Source of the DNA: Dichetophora obliterata
Taxonomy: Eukaryota; Arthropoda; Insecta; Diptera; Sciomyzidae
Direction: 5' to 3'
Length of the DNA stretch: 64,000 nt
NCBI GenBank assembly: GCA_963920525.1
Contig: OY986438.1
Coordinates: 52,525,753-52,589,752, forward strand
Part shown: piece after piece, positions 33,981 to 45,939 of the stretch
Numbering within the stretch: position 1 is the first letter of the stretch
Layout of the letters: each line of letters begins with the position of its first letter
Program-made: the position numbers and the translations under genes
The notes under the pieces: model-generated
What the model saw: the letters and a program-made list of their open reading frames with translations, nothing else
Database searches by the model: none
What the model was told of the DNA's origin: nothing

Positions 33981-34930
33981 CAGGGTTGTCCATATTCGAA
34001 GCGCCCATCTGGCAACACTGTAACTTTCCGCAGTGATGCCAAATCGACTAATGACATACCGCGTTTGAAGCGTCATTCCAAGCAAATGTTTACAATGGAA
34101 CAGTACACGCCACGCGAACGCTCTAAAATTGTTGAAATTTACATTCAACAAAACAAGTCAATAGTGAAAACTCAACGTGCTTTCAAAAAATGAGCGATGA
34201 AGCTCATTATCAGTTGAACGGAACGGTAAACAAACAAAATTGCCGTATTTATGCCACTGAAAATCCACAAGAGATTCAAGAGGTACCTCTTCACGATGCA
34301 AAAGTCACTGTTTGGTGCGGCGTTTGTGCTAAAATGCTCATTGGGCCGTTCTTTTTCGAAGATGATAATGGCCACAGAGTTACTGTCAATCAGGAGCGTT
34401 ATCGCGATATGATAAACAATTTTTTCATGCCAATCGTTCGTCGAAAGCGTATCAGGCACTACTGGTTTCAACAAGACGGCGCGCCACCACACACAAGCCG
34501 CACTACAATCGATTTTTTGAAGCAATTGTTCCCTGGCCGTTTGATGTCAAAAAATGGTGATTTCGATTGGCCGCCAAGATCACCAGATTTAACGCCTCCA
34601 GACTTCTTTTTGTGGGGTTATTTTAAATCAAAGATTTACGTCAACAAGCCAAAGACCCTAGAAGAGCTGAAAACCAACATCCGTCAAGAAATAACCGCCA
34701 TTCCCATCGAAATGTTGAAGAAAACCATGGAAAATGCTGCAAAACGGGCACAATAGGTCGTAGAGGCCAATGGCGACCATTTACGAGATACCATATTCAA
34801 GAAATAATGTAAGCAAATCTACTTGAACCCAATTAAATGATATTCATGATGAACAGACAAAAAATTGTGGTTTCTTTGATTTATTTAAAAATAAAATGGG
34901 CGCTTCGAATATGGACAGCATTCAACGGCT
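33981..34930 (+). mobile_element. Internally deleted DD41D mariner relative
   Basis: A 21-bp core GTCCATATTCGAAGCGCCCAT at 33988-34008 is exactly inverted at 34896-34916. The outermost bases differ between ends. TA at 33979-33980 adjoins the left end, and the right end is probably at or just before the TA at 34930-34931. About 950 bp, carrying a deleted transposase gene. Confidence 0.8.
34086..34756 (+). pseudogene. DD41D (rosa-type) transposase with internal deletion
   Basis: The N-terminal 36 codons from ATG 34086 ('MEQYTPRERSKIVEIYIQQN') are the start of the DNA-binding region. They then join directly, out of frame (stop at 34191-34193, overlap with the next frame at 34190), to the catalytic domain, so roughly 140-150 residues are missing. 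The catalytic part is open from 34190 to 34756. Its acidic residues are Asp in 'MSDEAHYQLNG', Asp in 'WFQQDGAPPHT', and Asp in 'SPDLTPPDFFLWG'. Between the last two lie 41 residues, the DD41D spacing described for rosa-type elements from Ceratitis rosa. The protein cannot bind DNA normally, so the copy is non-autonomous. Low divergence of the catalytic frame suggests moderate age. Confidence 0.85.
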
Positions 34931-35057
34931 ATTAAAATTAGGTAAACCAACAAAGTATATACGCACAATCTGGCAACACTTTCTCTTTTCATTATTTCAG
35001 TTGGAGTCAAGTGTTTTCAGTAAATTAGTATTTTTTTTTTCTGAAAATTTCACTGTT

Positions 35058-35466
35058 TTAAGGTAAGTTTTTGAATTGAAATGCTTGAATACATTAGTTT
35101 AATAACTTTTCCACCAGTCAAGCTTGAATCACTGAATCTCATTTGGCACTTTGGAAGCGCAACCAATCCGTAGTCTAACGTGCTGCCACTGCACGCTGTA
35201 CTACTGCCCGCAGTCATCGTCAAATTTTTACGCTGTAAACTGGACTTCTTCTAAAGGTTTAAGGAAACAATCCTTAAATGCAAAACATTTTTATTTTTAA
35301 GTAAGTTTGTGAATTGAAATGCTTGCATACTTTAGATATATGTAATTCTTTTAACTTTAGCTGGAATACGCCACTTTGAAGCGCTTGCAACCATTGAACG
35401 CAGTCCATCGTGCTTAAACCTAGCGCTGCTAGCAGTCGACAGTCAATTGCTAATTTTTAACGCTGC
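35058..35466 (+). repeat. Tandem duplication, period about 240 bp
   Basis: 'aagtaagttt.tgaattgaaatgcttg.atac' recurs at about 35060 and 35300. Each is followed by 'gccactttgaagcgc..gcaacca' and 'cgctg' segments. The two units are clearly diverged. Each begins with a GTAAGT-like splice donor, but no exon could be defined. Confidence 0.6.
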
Positions 35467-35479
35467 CCACAGGAAGCAC

Positions 35480-35951
35480 TCCTTAGGCAGATATGGAATA
35501 AATTTGAAGACTTAATGCGGCCAAATTTTTGTTAATGGAGCTTTGCTTACAAAAATTCCGACCTTTAGTCAACTCTCTATTACGAAAGGAGAAGCTTAGA
35601 TGAAATAGCACTTAGTGAAAGCCCAATATTAACTACTGAAGATTACTTTAGAGATGATAACATGACAACGTGAATCCACCGTTTATGCCAAAAATTTATA
35701 AATTTATCTTGTTTTGATCCCGTAAATAGTTAAAAATTTGTACAATATTCAAGGGTCAATAGCATTTTATGATAAGCATACGAAATGTACAATTCCAAAC
35801 GAGATATTGGTAGCAACAAAAAAAATCAATTGAAAATTGCTAATATTATATTAAACTACTCTGATATTCTTTTCATAAAAAATGTAATCTTAATTCTGAA
35901 TCAAAGGAAATATCTTGGCTTCAATTTTATAGTAAGTTTTTAAAACAAAAC
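35480..35951. other. Unassigned sequence
   Basis: Nothing recognised. It may be the decayed upstream part of the frame at 35952-36209. Confidence 0.35.
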
Positions 35952-36209
35952 ATGGTTGTTTGTGTTAAAGATAGTGGAGAACCAATGTTTGCATTGATAA
36001 ATATGCAACTGTTAGTTTCAACTGAAAATAAATATTATATTGTCTTACAAACTATTGAAACATTATATTTTGATAAACATTATTTTTCTTACAATGTTAT
36101 TGTAACGAATATTAAATTCTTACTTGATGTAAGTTTGATGAAAAGTGATCTCACATCTTGCATTACTAGACGTGCGTCTAGAAAATCTTTATTTGCATGG
36201 AATTATTGA
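35952..36209 (+). pseudogene. Unrecognised protein remnant
   Basis: An 85-codon frame from ATG 35952 with balanced composition, including 'STENKYYIVLQTIETLYFDKHYFSY' style text and a basic end 'TRRASRKSLFAW', looks more protein-like than the background frames. I do not recognise the family. Open context upstream ('WLQFYSKFLKQN') suggests it is the C-terminal end of a longer, decayed transposon protein. Random occurrence is not excluded. Confidence 0.3.
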
Positions 36210-37180
36210 CAAAATAAATATCTAGTAAAAACTGTTCTTAAATATTTTGTATACAAGTTTTACGAAAATACTGAGATTATTTGGAGTAAAATTCAGTTGG
36301 TGGAAATCAAATTTGGTGTGGGGGATAATTTAATTCAATTGCAATATATGCCTGCATGTCAGTTGTTTTAGCCAAATTACTAAAACTTCAATCGATTTTT
36401 GTACGTAGTGATGATATTCGGTACGATTTTGTTATGTTTATCAATATTTGTTCCGAATTAACAAGTATGTTAATGTAACAACAAATCTTAAGTTGCCGCA
36501 ACCTCAAAAATTCAGTGGGGAATTTTTTTGGTAGCATTAACCAATTCGTTTCCTCAGTGAAGGTATGATAAAAAAATATTGGTGTTTCCGTTAAAAGGAA
36601 GAACATTCGTACAATTGACTCAACAAAATAAGCTGATATTCCCAATCCTTTTTACTTCTGTAGCGCTTTGCATCCCAAAAGACTTTGAGGTCCCTTAACT
36701 AACAATTTAATCAGCAGTTGCCCATGTTCAATGAGTAAATTAAAAATATAACAATGAATTAATGCATTTCGTACAGAAATGTAGAATGAAATTTCTTTAT
36801 AGTGAACTTAACTTCTGGTCTCTTCCGGATTCGTCCTTTTCATTTCAGTTCGTATTCATTAAAAAATCTTAATATTCTTAGTGCTCATAAAGTTAAAAAC
36901 ACATCTTTATACATATATGTATAAAGAAGTATAAAGTTATATATGAGTATATCTTTGTACATAAAACGATGACGCTGATTATAATGTCCCTAATCTTTTA
37001 TGCCTTTGTTAAAAAATTCAAACACAAAATCTAAAAGCTTTGACTTGAAAACCATAATTTTTATGGCTTCTTCTTTTTTACTTGATGTATTTTAAAAAAA
37101 AATTACGTCATGTATATTTCAAAATACAAAGGCGACAGCAAAGCACAAATTTCATAAATTATTAACAGTTAAATAAAATG
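36210..37180. other. Unassigned AT-rich sequence
   Basis: No termini or motifs seen. The minus-strand frame at 36388-36645 has no recognised domain. Confidence 0.35.
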
Positions 37181-37184
37181 CCGG

Positions 37185-37930
37185 ATTACCTGTCGTGCTC
37201 TGGCATTGCATGTCCTGGCGGCGCCTGCTTGTCGCCCGGTATTAGTTTCGCTGTGCTCATTAATTAATAATGCAATCTGCATTGTTCGCTTTTGAAGCTG
37301 ATGGTGGTCAGCATGTTGGAATGGATGAAGTTGGCAAAGGCGATGGCAACAGCAGCAGAAGCAGCAGCATCAGAGCACTCTTAAATGTGTTGCTTCCTCT
37401 GCTGAATGAATGCAACGAGCGTTAAATGCTGCACTCCAGGTGGTCAACGTAGCACAAAACAAGCTGATAAGCATCGACAGCACGGCATAGCACAAGGATG
37501 TGCAGTGTTGTTGTCATTAGCAGTGAATGGGCAGAAAATTAAAAATAAGAGGAAAAGTAGAAAAACTGATAATAGAAATGAACAACAGCAGCGACAACAA
37601 CAACGACAACGACAAGTGAACGCACTCACATATGTATATGCAATAAATTTTGCAAAAATGGACATCAGCAGCGAATAAGGACGAATGAATTATTTGATTC
37701 ATGTGCTTGTTTCTAAACATTTCGAGAGATGTTGATGTCAACAGCAGCCGTAATAACAACAACAACAATCATAACAAAAACAATAATTAATGAAAGCACA
37801 ACAAACATATTTACGCTCTTCCATTCTGGTCGCTCCCTAGTTCTGGCCATTCAATAATAACGCTAAACATGCTGCCGTTGTGTTCAATGTCAGCGACATT
37901 GGCTGCACAGCAGGACCTTCAAAATGTAGG
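37185..37930. other. Higher-GC island with CAG/CAA simple repeats
   Basis: Less AT-rich than its surroundings, with CAG-type triplets at 37350-37372 and CAACAGCAGCGACAACAA-type text at 37580-37620 and 37740-37780. Such mixed unique/CAN-rich DNA is typical of fly non-coding regulatory or intronic DNA. The frames it creates (37406-37678 and complements) are low complexity. Confidence 0.35.
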
Positions 37931-38760
37931 ATGTTGTTCATTAGTGAGGTCCATTTAAGCAACAAAACCAAAACTAAAAACAGGATATCAAGTTATGCGC
38001 AGTTGTTGTAGTGTTGGGACGCTATGCTACATCAGCTTGTAGTGTATTTGAATCCTTTTCTCAGGGCAGGAAAAGTCTTGAACAACATGTAAAGGGTGGT
38101 TGGCAACGATATCTGACAATCTCTGAAGCAAAAGAATTATTAAGTCCAATATCGATTCGTTCTGTATGAATGCTTGTGTTAATTATGCTAATAAACCAAA
38201 TTTTACGATATTTTCCAAAATCTTTTTTTACAATGCATTATTAGGAATAGTATCTTTATGCACATTGGTGTCTTTTGCACAGCAAAAACTTTGATTGCTT
38301 CTTGTAAACGACAAAATAATCCAGAAATCTTTAGTCATCGATTTACTTCATTGACAAATTGCATTAACATAGGAATGTAATTGTCGGTTATCCATTACGC
38401 TTTATATCTGGCACTGCAATTTTTAAAAATGACTTCAAGTTAATTTGTTTCATCCTTCTAGTAAATGTATTTTCCAATTCGACCTTAAGGACTTATTTCC
38501 AAACCAATGCAAATTCAATTGCTTTTATTTAACAGAACAACTGTGTAATAATTGGATGTTTGTATACTCGGTTTGAAGTTTTAAATTCTAAGCCAACTCA
38601 AAATTTTGGGACCGGAACACCAAGAACTGAAAGCGTGCCGTCATTTGTAATTTTATTTCGAAGAAAAATTCGTTGGAATTGAAAACCTACACGGTTAGAA
38701 ATCTTGGAATAAATTTTAATACTTTTTGGTTTACATATATTCAAGCCTACGAATAATGCT
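37930..38760. other. Unassigned sequence
   Basis: Nothing recognised before the repeat-rich start of the LINE copy. Confidence 0.35.
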
Positions 38761-38859
38761 AGCTCTAATTCTATTTCCAATTTTAATTCTTATTACAACT
38801 CTCCTTTTAACTCTACCTTTAAATTGAATTCACACTCAAACTCTATCTCTAATCCATAA

Positions 38860-39650
38860 TTCCAATTCTAACTCTAATAATAATTCTCATAACAATAACT
38901 CTAGTTCGGTTGCTACTACAAATACTTCTAACCCTTATTCTAAGTCTTATTCTAATCCAAAGAATACTTAACTTAATGAAAACCCTAATTTGCCTTATCC
39001 TGTCTACAAAGCGTCTGCAAAAAACTTACCTAATTCCTGTCAGAGCGCTGACCCCAGTTGGAAACTTCAAATCAATATCTTTCCTTTTTTTTACTCCTCA
39101 GATCAATGACAATTCGAATAAAATTAATTATTCTCCTCAGCCCTCTCACCCTAAACGAGTCTCATTCAATCTAAATCCTAACTTGGACACACCAGAAAAA
39201 AAAGGAGAATGATATACTCTGTCCTAGTGAAGCCTCTAATCTTTCTTCAACCACCAAGAGTAAAACTTACTTTGAACTCTTGTGTTGACACTGAGAGCAG
39301 ATATGCCCTCTCTCGCCAAAGAGAGAATAATGTCTACAACAATGTGCGTCTGAATCTTGCTTACTTGCATAAATCACCGGTCTCTGCCTGTTTAGAAGAC
39401 AAGACCAAGACAAACCTCAAAGTCTTGATTCAGCAAGAAAGTCTACCTACTGATGTCGATGAATTGAGCCATTTATTCACGTGCAACTTAGCTTGACGAG
39501 CCATCAAAGTCAAAGCAGATCTTGGCTCATATGCTACTCATGAGAGGTTAAAACATATCTCTTATCTTCAAAAGTCCCGTAAAGAGCAGCAACAATTTAT
39601 TAATAACCAAATTATTACTCCTAATCAAACCCCAGCCCATTTTTTGTCAC
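38860..39650 (+). pseudogene. LINE ORF1 (gag-like) remnant
   Basis: Translation of 38860-38970 gives alternating Asn/Ser then 'VATTNTSNPYSKSYSNP', a low-complexity N-terminal region. Later segments (39209-39496; 'LKVLIQQESLPTDVDELSHLF') are open but unplaced. Position immediately 5' of the endonuclease supports ORF1. Confidence 0.45.
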
Positions 39651-40015
39651 TCTTTACTACCAAAATGTAAAAGGATTACACACTAAAATCTCTACAGTGT
39701 TCCTTAATTCTCTTGAGTTTCGACAAAGAAGATCTCTCCTCAGGTGTCCTTCTTGCTATTCACAATTGCTTTGATCCAACTTTTATAAAAAATTCCCATA
39801 CTGCCAAGTTTGAATACATATTTGCCAAAGTTTGCATCGTAAAAGGAAATATATTCATTATCTGCTGTTATATTTGCCCATCTCAACCAGTGAATAGTTA
39901 TCAGCTTGCAGTAGACGCAATAGATTCACTTTTGGATCTTATGGATCCATTTGACACCGTTATATTTCTGGGGGACTTTAATCCTCCCAACCTTCAGTGA
40001 GTCCTCTCCGATGAC
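39650..40015 (+). pseudogene. LINE endonuclease (APE) remnant
   Basis: 'YYQNVKGLHTKI' (about 39658-39695) is the conserved start of the APE domain. Then come 'SGVLLAIHN' (39743), 'IFIICCYICPSQPVNSYQLAVDAI' style text, and 'VIFLGDFNPPNL' (about 39958-39996) with the G-D-F-N metal/active-site motif. A frameshift follows, and the SDH-containing end is not recognisable. It would nick target DNA for target-primed reverse transcription. Confidence 0.75.
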
Positions 40016-40720
40016 GAATCCTACTATTTTTCTTCAAATCCTACCTCTGATAAAGAAATTCTGTTCACAAGCTGTATTTCAGACGACTGCGGCCTTACTA
40101 ACAATTAAGTTAAGTTTCCAGTTGAGCGGATTTACTAACAATTAAGGTAGACAACTAGACCTAATTTTTTCTTCGGACTCAGATAACTACATAGTCTCAG
40201 CAAGTTACCATCTCCTTTCAACATTCGATCAATACCATCCACCACTATCCCTTACCTTATCTTATAACATTAATATAAAAAATATACGCTTCGAGCACTC
40301 GTACAGCTTCAAATTTCAGAAGACTGATTTTGTAAAATTAGAAATTTTATTCAGTAGAATCGATTTCCAACATCTTTTCGATAATTTTCGTGAAAGCGTT
40401 GATATTGCAGTTGCTCACTTCTACGACATAATTTTCGACTGCTTCACACAATTCCCCTTCACCAGGCAGAAAAACTTTTCCCCCCTAGTACAATAAGGAG
40501 CTACGTGTACTCCGTAACAAAAGAAACAAACTTTGGCGAGCATATTTAAATTCTCGTTCTTCTCTTGATCTCACAATTTATCATCATGCCGTTTTATCTT
40601 GCTCATATTCAAACTAAATTGTTGTCTGATCCTAAAAGCTTCTACAAGTTCACCAATATTAAAAGAAAATCTGACAACTACCCACCTACCCTTACTTTTT
40701 CGGATATCTCCCCAGATAAC

Positions 40721-41074
40721 AAAAAAAAAAACAAAAAAAATAAAAAAAATAAACTGGCCATTTCAGCCCTTGGAAGGACTTTGACCTAGCTTCTATTGAT
40801 CAATTGTGTTGTGCGTGTTATTAAATGTTTGATCACAAATAAGCGAGAACTGGACCTACGTGTTTTATGCCGACTCCGAACGGCTTATGTTCTCAAGAAG
40901 CTTTACATGGCAATTTTTACTCTCTGAGTTTGCCATTGTCTGCAGAGAGGTGACGACCGAATAGAAAAATTAATTCAATTGAAAAAACCTTCTGTCTGAG
41001 CTGGAATTGAACGCGGGCTACCTCAGTTCTATAGCGTAGGGGCCACGCACTCTACTCCCTAGGCTACGGCCGAC
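40721..41074 (-). mobile_element. tRNA-derived SINE inserted in LINE copy 1
   Basis: On the minus strand the head 'ggccgtagcctagggagtag' (A-box) and 'gcgttcaattcc' (B-box) is followed by 'cctctctgcagacaatggc' and 'gccgttcggagtcggc', ending in an A-rich tail (plus strand 40721-40752). A 16-bp duplication TATCTCCCCAGAYAAC flanks it (40705-40720 and 41075-41090, one mismatch). The tail matches the 62.5-kb copy. I recall this tail as an abundant repeat of tephritid flies. Confidence 0.85.
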
Positions 41075-41177
41075 TATCTCCCCAGACAACCCGGAAATTA
41101 TTGCAAACCTATTTGCAAATTTTTTCAGTCAGTAATGCACAAATCATAACGATGAATTAGACTACGAACATTTTTCT

Positions 41178-42480
41178 TTGTTTAGGCACTGTCCTCAAAC
41201 GTCGCTGACTTCTGTTGATATTACACTAGTTGATGTGTTAGAAAAGATAAATAATCTAAAAGACGATTATTCTCCTGGACCCGATGGTTTGCCTGCTATT
41301 GTTATAAAAATTTCGCGAACTTGTTGGCTCATCCCCTATTGGCTCTTTTTCATTTTTCTATTTTTAATTCAGTTTTTACTAAGTTATGGAAGAGTTCGTA
41401 CATAATACCTTTGCATAAAAAAGGACCTAGAAATGATATTTTCAATTACAGACCTATTGAAAAACTGTCATGTAATCCCAAAATTTTTGAGAATATTATC
41501 TATGACATTCTCTTTTTCCAATGCAAATCTATTTTTTCTCCTAGTCAACACGGGAAGATCGACTGCCACTTACCTTTCAGAATTTGTTTTAAACACTTTA
41601 TGCTCGTTGGAAAGCGGGTACGAAGTTGATGCAGTTTCTACCGACTTAAGTAAAGCATTCGACAAAATCTCACACACTATCATCCGTTTTACACACACTT
41701 AAAGCCTTTGTTTTTCTAACACTAATCATGGATTAAATCATATATCAAAGAACGCCGTGACAATGCCATCTTTAGATTTTCCAATTCAGAGTCTTTTTCA
41801 GCTACCTCTGGTGGCCCACAAGGTAGTCACTTTGGTCCTTTGTTGTTCGTTTTAACAATATCTGATGTAGATGAAATCATCAAAGATTCCAGTCTCTCTG
41901 TGTATGCTGATGATATTAAAATCTATCGGCGCATACAAACCAACGCCGATTCTTGCAATCTTCAAGATGATCTAGTTAGTTTTTCCACTTGGTGTCAAAA
42001 AAATCTTCTTGAGCTCAACATCAGTAAATGTCAAGCAATTACATATCCACGAAAGCGTCTTCATCTTCCCCCGAGAATTTATTACTTACTCGGCAAGCCA
42101 GTTCCTTCTGTAAGCTGTTTACGGGACTCAGGTGTAGTATGTGACAAGGAACTCAATTTTAGTTCTTGTATTGATAATATCATAAGTAGAGCCAACTCTG
42201 CACTGGGTTTCGTGAAACACTGGTCCAGAGAGTTCTCCAATCCCTACTTGACTAAGTCTCACTACCTTACCTATGTTAGATCCATTCTTGAATATGCCAG
42301 CCAGGTTTGGTCTCATATCTGCAACACCAATTCTGCCCCAATCGAAGCCGTTTAATGAAGATTCATTCGGTTCGCACTTCGCGGTCTTCCCAATTCTGGC
42401 AATTTCAACTTACTTCCTTATGCAGACCGCCTGAAATTGGTTAACATGCAAAACGAAGGAAAGTTGCCGATGTACTCTTC
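41178..42480 (+). pseudogene. LINE reverse transcriptase remnant (copy 1)
   Basis: Blocks in successive frames: 'INNLKDDYSPGPDGLPAIV' (41250), 'LWKSSYIIPLHKKGPRNDI' (41385), 'VDAVSTDLSKAFDKISH' with a catalytic Asp (41627), 'GPQGSHFGPL' (about 41815), and 'SVYADDIKIYRRI' with the catalytic Asp pair (41899). The downstream part contains 'SFSTWCQKNLLELNISKC', 'RANSALGFVKHWSREFSNPY' and 'YVRSILEYASQVW'. At least three frameshifts or deletions separate the blocks, so it is inactive. Confidence 0.8.
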
Positions 42481-43170
42481 ATTCATCAAATTGTATGCGG
42501 AACTATTAACTGCCCAGCACTACTCCAATTAATATCCTTTAAACGAACCCACGTAACCTTAGGTCTATTCCTCTCTTCCACCTCAAATTTCACCGCACCG
42601 ACTACGGATGCAGTGAACTTGTAACCAGGATGCTTTGTGTAACCAACAATTTGATCAGCGAATTCGATTTTCATCTGAGCAGATCTCGACTCTGAAATGC
42701 CCTTCTTAACTCCAACGGCACCTGTTTTTAACTCCTACGCCACTTTTTCCCCCTCTCTAATGATTTTCTTACAATTAAGAAATGGTAAAGATTATAATTT
42801 ATGATATTTGTAAGTTCTCTTTATTACTTTTCTTCTCTTATTTTCTTTTTGATGTTTGACGTGCTCTAAAAATTACGTCATTCAGGTGGGCGGATAACTC
42901 CCACCACGAATTGGATATCTTTCGAACAAAATTTCATCTTTCGGAAAAGAGAGAAGAAAAAAAATAATAATAAATAAATTAACCCTGTTAGAAAAAGCTT
43001 AGTTCTTAGTAAATCAGCTTGTATGAAGCTTAACGAATAAATAAATATGTAAATAAGCAAATATATATATATATATATATTTAAAACGATTTGTAGTAAA
43101 AATATGTATCGAAATTGAATGCTCAGTTCGTACTAGTTTTTATTACTGATTTTGTATTAAAATGAATAAT

Positions 43171-43370
43171 AATATTAACCATAGTGCCAAATTAATTCCA
43201 AAGGGTATAAAATATCGTTGTAATATTTGAATTGTATTAAATTTAATGTAGAATTTTATTGATACATTAATACAGCATGTCTCAAAAATTAAATACAATA
43301 TTCACCATAATATCAAATTGATTCCAAGGTTATAAAATAAAGTTGTAATATTTGAACTGTATTAAAATGT
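43171..43370 (+). repeat. Tandem duplication, period about 129 bp
   Basis: 'attcaccataatatcaaattgattccaa.g.tataaaat...gttgtaatatttgaa.tgtattaaa' occurs at about 43171-43241 and 43300-43370 with scattered differences. Confidence 0.7.
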
Positions 43371-43399
43371 AAGACAAAATAAAGTAAAAAATTTTGTAA

Positions 43400-44500
43400 T
43401 AAATTGAGCACGGCCACAAAGGTTTAATTAATGACAAATGAATTACATAATCTATAATAATTAATCGATTTCGGTCAAAGTCATGTGTAATTGAACATTT
43501 GGTTGTGAAAATAGACACCTTTCAGTTATAACACTGAAGCGAAGCAAAAAAATCGTTCCATTTTTATGGTGCATTTCAACAAACTGTCGGACACCAATGA
43601 ATATTGAAATAAATAAGAAGCAACTAGAACAGATGGCAACCTTGGTAGAGTTCATGGCGGTGGTCTATAAATTGCCTACTGCTTTAAATGTCATATGATT
43701 AAGTAGCCAATTTTAATGTTCAATTTGTTCAATATATAGTTCAGATGAATGAGTTCCAAAATGTGTGAAATCATATGCGACTTCAACAGTGAGTTGATCA
43801 CAGCTAAATCACTCAAAGACTACTGAAGAGGAAATGTAGCAATTTCCGAAACAGACTGTATAGTCAGCTAAGTGGTTGATTCTATACAGAGTTGTTGTTG
43901 ATGTTGTTGCCTTTTTAAAAACTTATTTGATCTAAAGCTTGCAGTTAAATTCATGTTATAATTTAATAGATCACAAAATAATTATTTTATACTTTTTGTA
44001 TTAAAAATTTCTGCATAACTTTGCTTGTATTCAAATTTATTCCAAGACTTCTAACCGTGTAGCTACTCCTGTTCTGAAAATATGCGTATTTTTGTATTAG
44101 TATTGATTGTATATATGTATGTAAACATTGATTTGCATTAATAAGTTATAAATAATAATGCTAGGTGGCGTACAATACTAATTTATATGCACGCAATAAA
44201 AAAATCAATATCTTATGCAGCCAAGGAATATCTTGACTTTACTTCCACTTTAATATTCAGAAAGCATTCCTTTAACATATGCATATCATTGGCAGGAATG
44301 CTATCCTAAGTCTTCTCTTTTTCAATGGAGGATTTCTTTGAGCCCTTCAATAAAAAAATTTTAGTGGGTGTTTTCCTGGAGAATTGTAAGGAATGGTTCT
44401 TGTGGTTAGGGGGAATATTATTGGAAATTAATAGTATTACGGTTTTGTTGAGGGTTTAAAAAATACCACGGAAAATATATATTATTATTATGTATATTAT
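43400..44500. other. Unassigned AT-rich sequence
   Basis: Nothing recognised. It lies between two LINE copies. Confidence 0.4.
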
Positions 44501-44535
44501 TTACATCAAAAACTATAGAAAACTTTGGAAAAGGC

Positions 44536-45653
44536 ATGCAGACTGATGTTATTTACACGGATTTTAGCAAAGCTTTTGACGTTGTAAATCACAAACTATT
44601 GATCTTAAAATTACATCTTGTTGGATTTCCTATACCGTTGGTAAAGAGGATTGAATCTTACTTAAGCAATAGAACACAATCTGTTATTTTAAAGCTCAAT
44701 AAATCACATGAGTTTCCTGTTACTTCAGGAGTACCTCAAGGAAGTCATCTTGGGCCTCTTCTGTTTCTACTTTTTATAAACGATTTGCCATCTATCATAA
44801 TGCATTCTAGCATCTTAATGTTTGCTGACGACGTCAAACTCTTCCTTTCTTTTAAAAACGATAATGACGCTGTATATTTGCAAGCCGATATTGATCTTCT
44901 TCATAACTGGTGCAAAACGAACTGTATGAACCTCAACATGAAGAAATGCAAGCATATGTCTTTCTCGCGCAAACCACCAATTTAATGTACCTTCAAAATT
45001 TGTAGTTATCCATTGGAGTCCTTAAATATTTTCAATGATCTTGGAGTTACAATGGATCCTAAACTACGCTTTAATATTCATGTAAATAAAATAATAAATA
45101 GAGCAAATAGTACTTACGGATTTATTAAACGTTGGGCAAAAGAGTTTAATGATCCATTCATAACGAAAACCTTATTTACTTCCCTAGTGCGGCCTATCTT
45201 AGAATACGCTTCAGTTGTTTGGTGCCCACGATACGGTTGTTACATAGACGACATTGAATCGGTGCAGAAACAATTTCTTTTGTTTTGCTTAAGCTATCTT
45301 TATTGTAAAACTGATTTTCACTTACCACCTTATGGATATCGGTTACAACTCTTAAATCTTCCTTCTTTAAAAAATCGGAGAATTATGATAAATGCTTGTT
45401 GGATTATAAAACTTTTACATGGATGTGTCAACAGTCCATATTTATTGAGTAAAATAAATTTTAATATTCCTCTTCGTCCTAGAAGATCTTTTGAGTTACT
45501 CCACATGAACTTCTGTAGAACTAATTATTTGCAAATGAAGCTCTTAGAAGCGCTTGCGATGATTTTAATTTTGTATCTGATGTTATATCCTTAAGTGAAT
45601 CCATGGACTCAATCAAACATAAAATTATAGATTACCTGCAGTACCGACGTTGA
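44536..45653 (+). pseudogene. Jockey-type reverse transcriptase, C-terminal half
   Basis: 'DVIYTDFSKAFDVVNHKLL' with a catalytic Asp at 44540-44596, then 'SGVPQGSHLGPLLFLLFIND' (about 44728) and 'ILMFADDVKLF' with the catalytic pair (about 44815). Next is the thumb region with 'WCKTNCMNLNMKKC', and a C-terminal region with 'RANSTYGFIKRWAKEFNDPF', 'SLVRPILEYASVVW' and 'LLNLPSLKNRR'. TAA at 44983-44985 interrupts an otherwise continuous frame. A one-base shift near 45550 moves the final 33 codons to another frame, ending at TGA about 45651. It is distinct from copy 1, since the residues match only at family level. Confidence 0.85.
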
Positions 45654-45939
45654 TTATGTAAAGTTCTTTTAAACATATATCTGATGCATCTGGTGATTTG
45701 TAAACACATTATCATTAATATAACAATCTAAATGGATAAATGGACCTAAGCGTAAAATGGAAAATTTTGGTGTATAAACATCTAAATAATCTGAATGGAC
45801 CTAAACCTGGGATCTTCAATTGCCTCTTATCTTCATGATGATTGTGACTACATTTGTCGACGGTACCGTGGTATCTTGGTGCCTTTTTACCTCTTGAAAC
45901 ACTACGTTAGATCGATTTGTAATATATTAATATGAGTGG

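Larger units (their letters stand above)
38760..43080 (+). mobile_element. Jockey-type non-LTR retrotransposon, decayed (copy 1)
   Basis: In order: an Asn/Ser-coding degenerate AAYTCT tract and gag-like ORF1 remnant, an endonuclease block (39650-40010), a SINE insertion (40721-41074), RT blocks (41178-42360), and a 3' region ending near 'aacgaataaataaatatg' and (AT)n at 43061-43080. Frameshifts and stops occur throughout. Clade placement on Jockey-type RT motifs is by eye. Confidence 0.75.

Noticed and set aside
37406..37678. Gln/Arg-rich 90-codon frame
   Set aside because: Produced by CAA/CAG/CGA simple repeats. All three frames on both strands are open there.
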